From Chloroflexi bacterium UBA4733 (GTDB lineage: Bacteria > Chloroflexota > UBA4733): 14,437 nucleotides of DNA. Of this stretch, positions 14,163-14,437 are shown piece by piece. The notes under the pieces were generated by a model. It was given only the letters and a program-made list of their open reading frames with translations. It did not search any database and was not told the origin of the DNA. The stretch covers positions 1 to 14,437 of the forward strand of contig DHIZ01000286.1 of NCBI GenBank assembly GCA_002404055.1, given 5' to 3'. The translations under genes and the position numbers were made by a program. The first letter of the stretch is position 1. Each line of letters starts with the position of its first letter.

Positions 14163-14183
14163 TCGAATACTCTACTAGTTCGA
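14163..14183. promoter_or_regulatory. Possible operator dyad just downstream of the cys promoter
   Basis: TCGAA and TTCGA form perfect 5-bp inverted arms around an 11-bp AT-richer centre, located at about +6 to +26 of the predicted transcript. Position and symmetry would suit a repressor binding site. The match to any known regulator (for example CymR/Rrf2 type) is not shown, and 5-bp arms can occur by chance. Confidence 0.2.
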
Positions 14184-14195
14184 TCAAGTTAGTCA

Positions 14196-14224
14196 TGTAT
14201 ACCGGGAACGGGCCGGATTGTCAA
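14196..14224 (-). promoter_or_regulatory. Sigma-70-like promoter of the sulfate-assimilation operon
   Basis: On the minus strand, TTGACA (14224-14219, a perfect -35) and TATACA (14201-14196, 4 of 6 to TATAAT) are separated by exactly 17 bp. Transcription would start near 14189, giving a leader of roughly 90 nt before cysC. No other promoter-like sequence was seen within the operon, whose genes are too tightly packed to leave room. Confidence 0.65.
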
Positions 14225-14247
14225 GGCCCCGTCCTGGCCGCACCACT

Positions 14248-14349
14248 GGCGGCAGCCCCCAGGGCGTCGCGGTGGACTCCAGCAGCCACACCGCCTACGT
14301 CGCCAACTTTGGCGGTAACAGCGTCTCGGTAATCGAGGGCAGCCATTGA
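14248..14349 (+). pseudogene. Remnant of a YVTN-type beta-propeller gene (C-terminal end)
   Basis: The plus-strand frame ending at TGA 14347-14349 reads GGSPQGVAVDSSSHTAYVAN then FGGNSVSVIEGSH. It matches one blade of YVTN/NHL-like propellers (GtGPfGVAVdP...aYVaN.gsnsVSVID). Upstream of about 14245 the frame loses this character ([14 protein letters not shown] sequence) and overlaps the cys promoter, so the rest of the gene is missing. This looks like the 3' stub left by a deletion or rearrangement to the left of it. No start codon or ribosome site fits a complete small gene. The similarity covers only about 33 residues, but the repeat pattern is distinctive. Confidence 0.5.
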
Positions 14350-14437
14350 TGGCCGAGTCCGACGATACTTCGGAGCACAAGGCCATCACGGCCACTTGGG
14401 ACTTTGCGCCGATCAGGCGCGGAGGCAGGCCCCCTCC
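14349..14437 (+). CDS. Possible start of an unknown gene, cut by window edge
   Basis: An ATG at 14349 overlaps the TGA of the propeller remnant as TGATG and opens a frame of 29 codons to the window edge (begins MAESDDTSEHKAITATWDF). The overlap would fit translational coupling to the former upstream gene. No ribosome binding site is obvious, no family is recognised, and the length is too short to judge coding character. The last 17 bases form an imperfect palindrome (GGAGG...CCTCC), which could instead be an intergenic repeat. Confidence 0.2.
   Translation, partial: MAESDDTSEHKAITATWDFAPIRRGGRPP

Noticed and set aside
14101..14189. SAM or other sulfur-responsive riboswitch in the cys leader
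   Set aside because: The leader is about 90 nt and shows only weak 4-5 bp stems; none of the conserved SAM riboswitch elements were recognised.
14101..14196. APS kinase starting at ATG 14196
   Set aside because: That codon overlaps the predicted -10 box, and the added 32 residues do not resemble the family; AAGGAG supports ATG 14100.
1..14437. CRISPR arrays, tRNA or rRNA genes
   Set aside because: No regularly spaced direct repeats, cloverleaf-like segments or conserved rRNA stretches were seen on reading through.

Overview
The window is GC-rich bacterial DNA, densely packed with genes and often using overlapping stop/start codons. Gene content fits a Chloroflexota-like bacterium, with high-GC actinobacteria as the alternative. 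The clues are a B12-binding radical SAM protein start, a tail-anchored PP2C phosphatase, a CtpI/CtpH-type giant P-type ATPase and a Sat-CysC-Sir-CysH sulfate operon. The taxonomic call is inference from gene style only.

Left region (1-2587): the first 25 codons of a radical SAM/B12-binding protein (minus strand) are separated from an upstream PP2C-type protein phosphatase (minus strand) by a complete IS4-family insertion sequence. The element has 37/38-bp inverted repeats and a DDE/YREK transposase with no visible defect. The first three bases of its right inverted repeat supply the stop codon of the phosphatase. The two host genes probably once formed one operon.

Middle region (2588-8895): a 62-bp divergent promoter region leads into a plus-strand cluster. 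It encodes a xylose-isomerase-like TIM-barrel enzyme, a 1628-residue P-type ATPase and an 81-residue helical protein. The ATPase contains two HMA-like domains without CxxC, then a catalytically dead P-type ATPase half, then a complete Ca2+-type (P2) ATPase half. In the dead half the actuator loop, phosphorylation site, TGD-like and GDGxND-like motifs can all be aligned to the live half but have lost key residues. This is the most unusual object in the window.

Right region (9029-14224): a minus-strand sulfate-assimilation operon runs cysC (APS kinase), sat (ATP sulfurylase), an unknown 123-aa ORF, a siroheme [4Fe-4S] sulfite reductase, cysH ([4Fe-4S] APS/PAPS reductase) and an unknown 160-aa ORF. 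All are spaced by 13 nt or less or overlap. A sigma-70-like promoter (TTGACA, 17 bp, TATACA) precedes it. Together these genes take sulfate through APS (and PAPS) to sulfite and sulfide. The two unknown ORFs are translationally coupled to pathway genes and are candidate accessory factors.

The right edge (14225-14437) holds a short remnant of a YVTN-type beta-propeller gene and the possible start of another reading frame. No RNA genes, CRISPR arrays or origins were seen.
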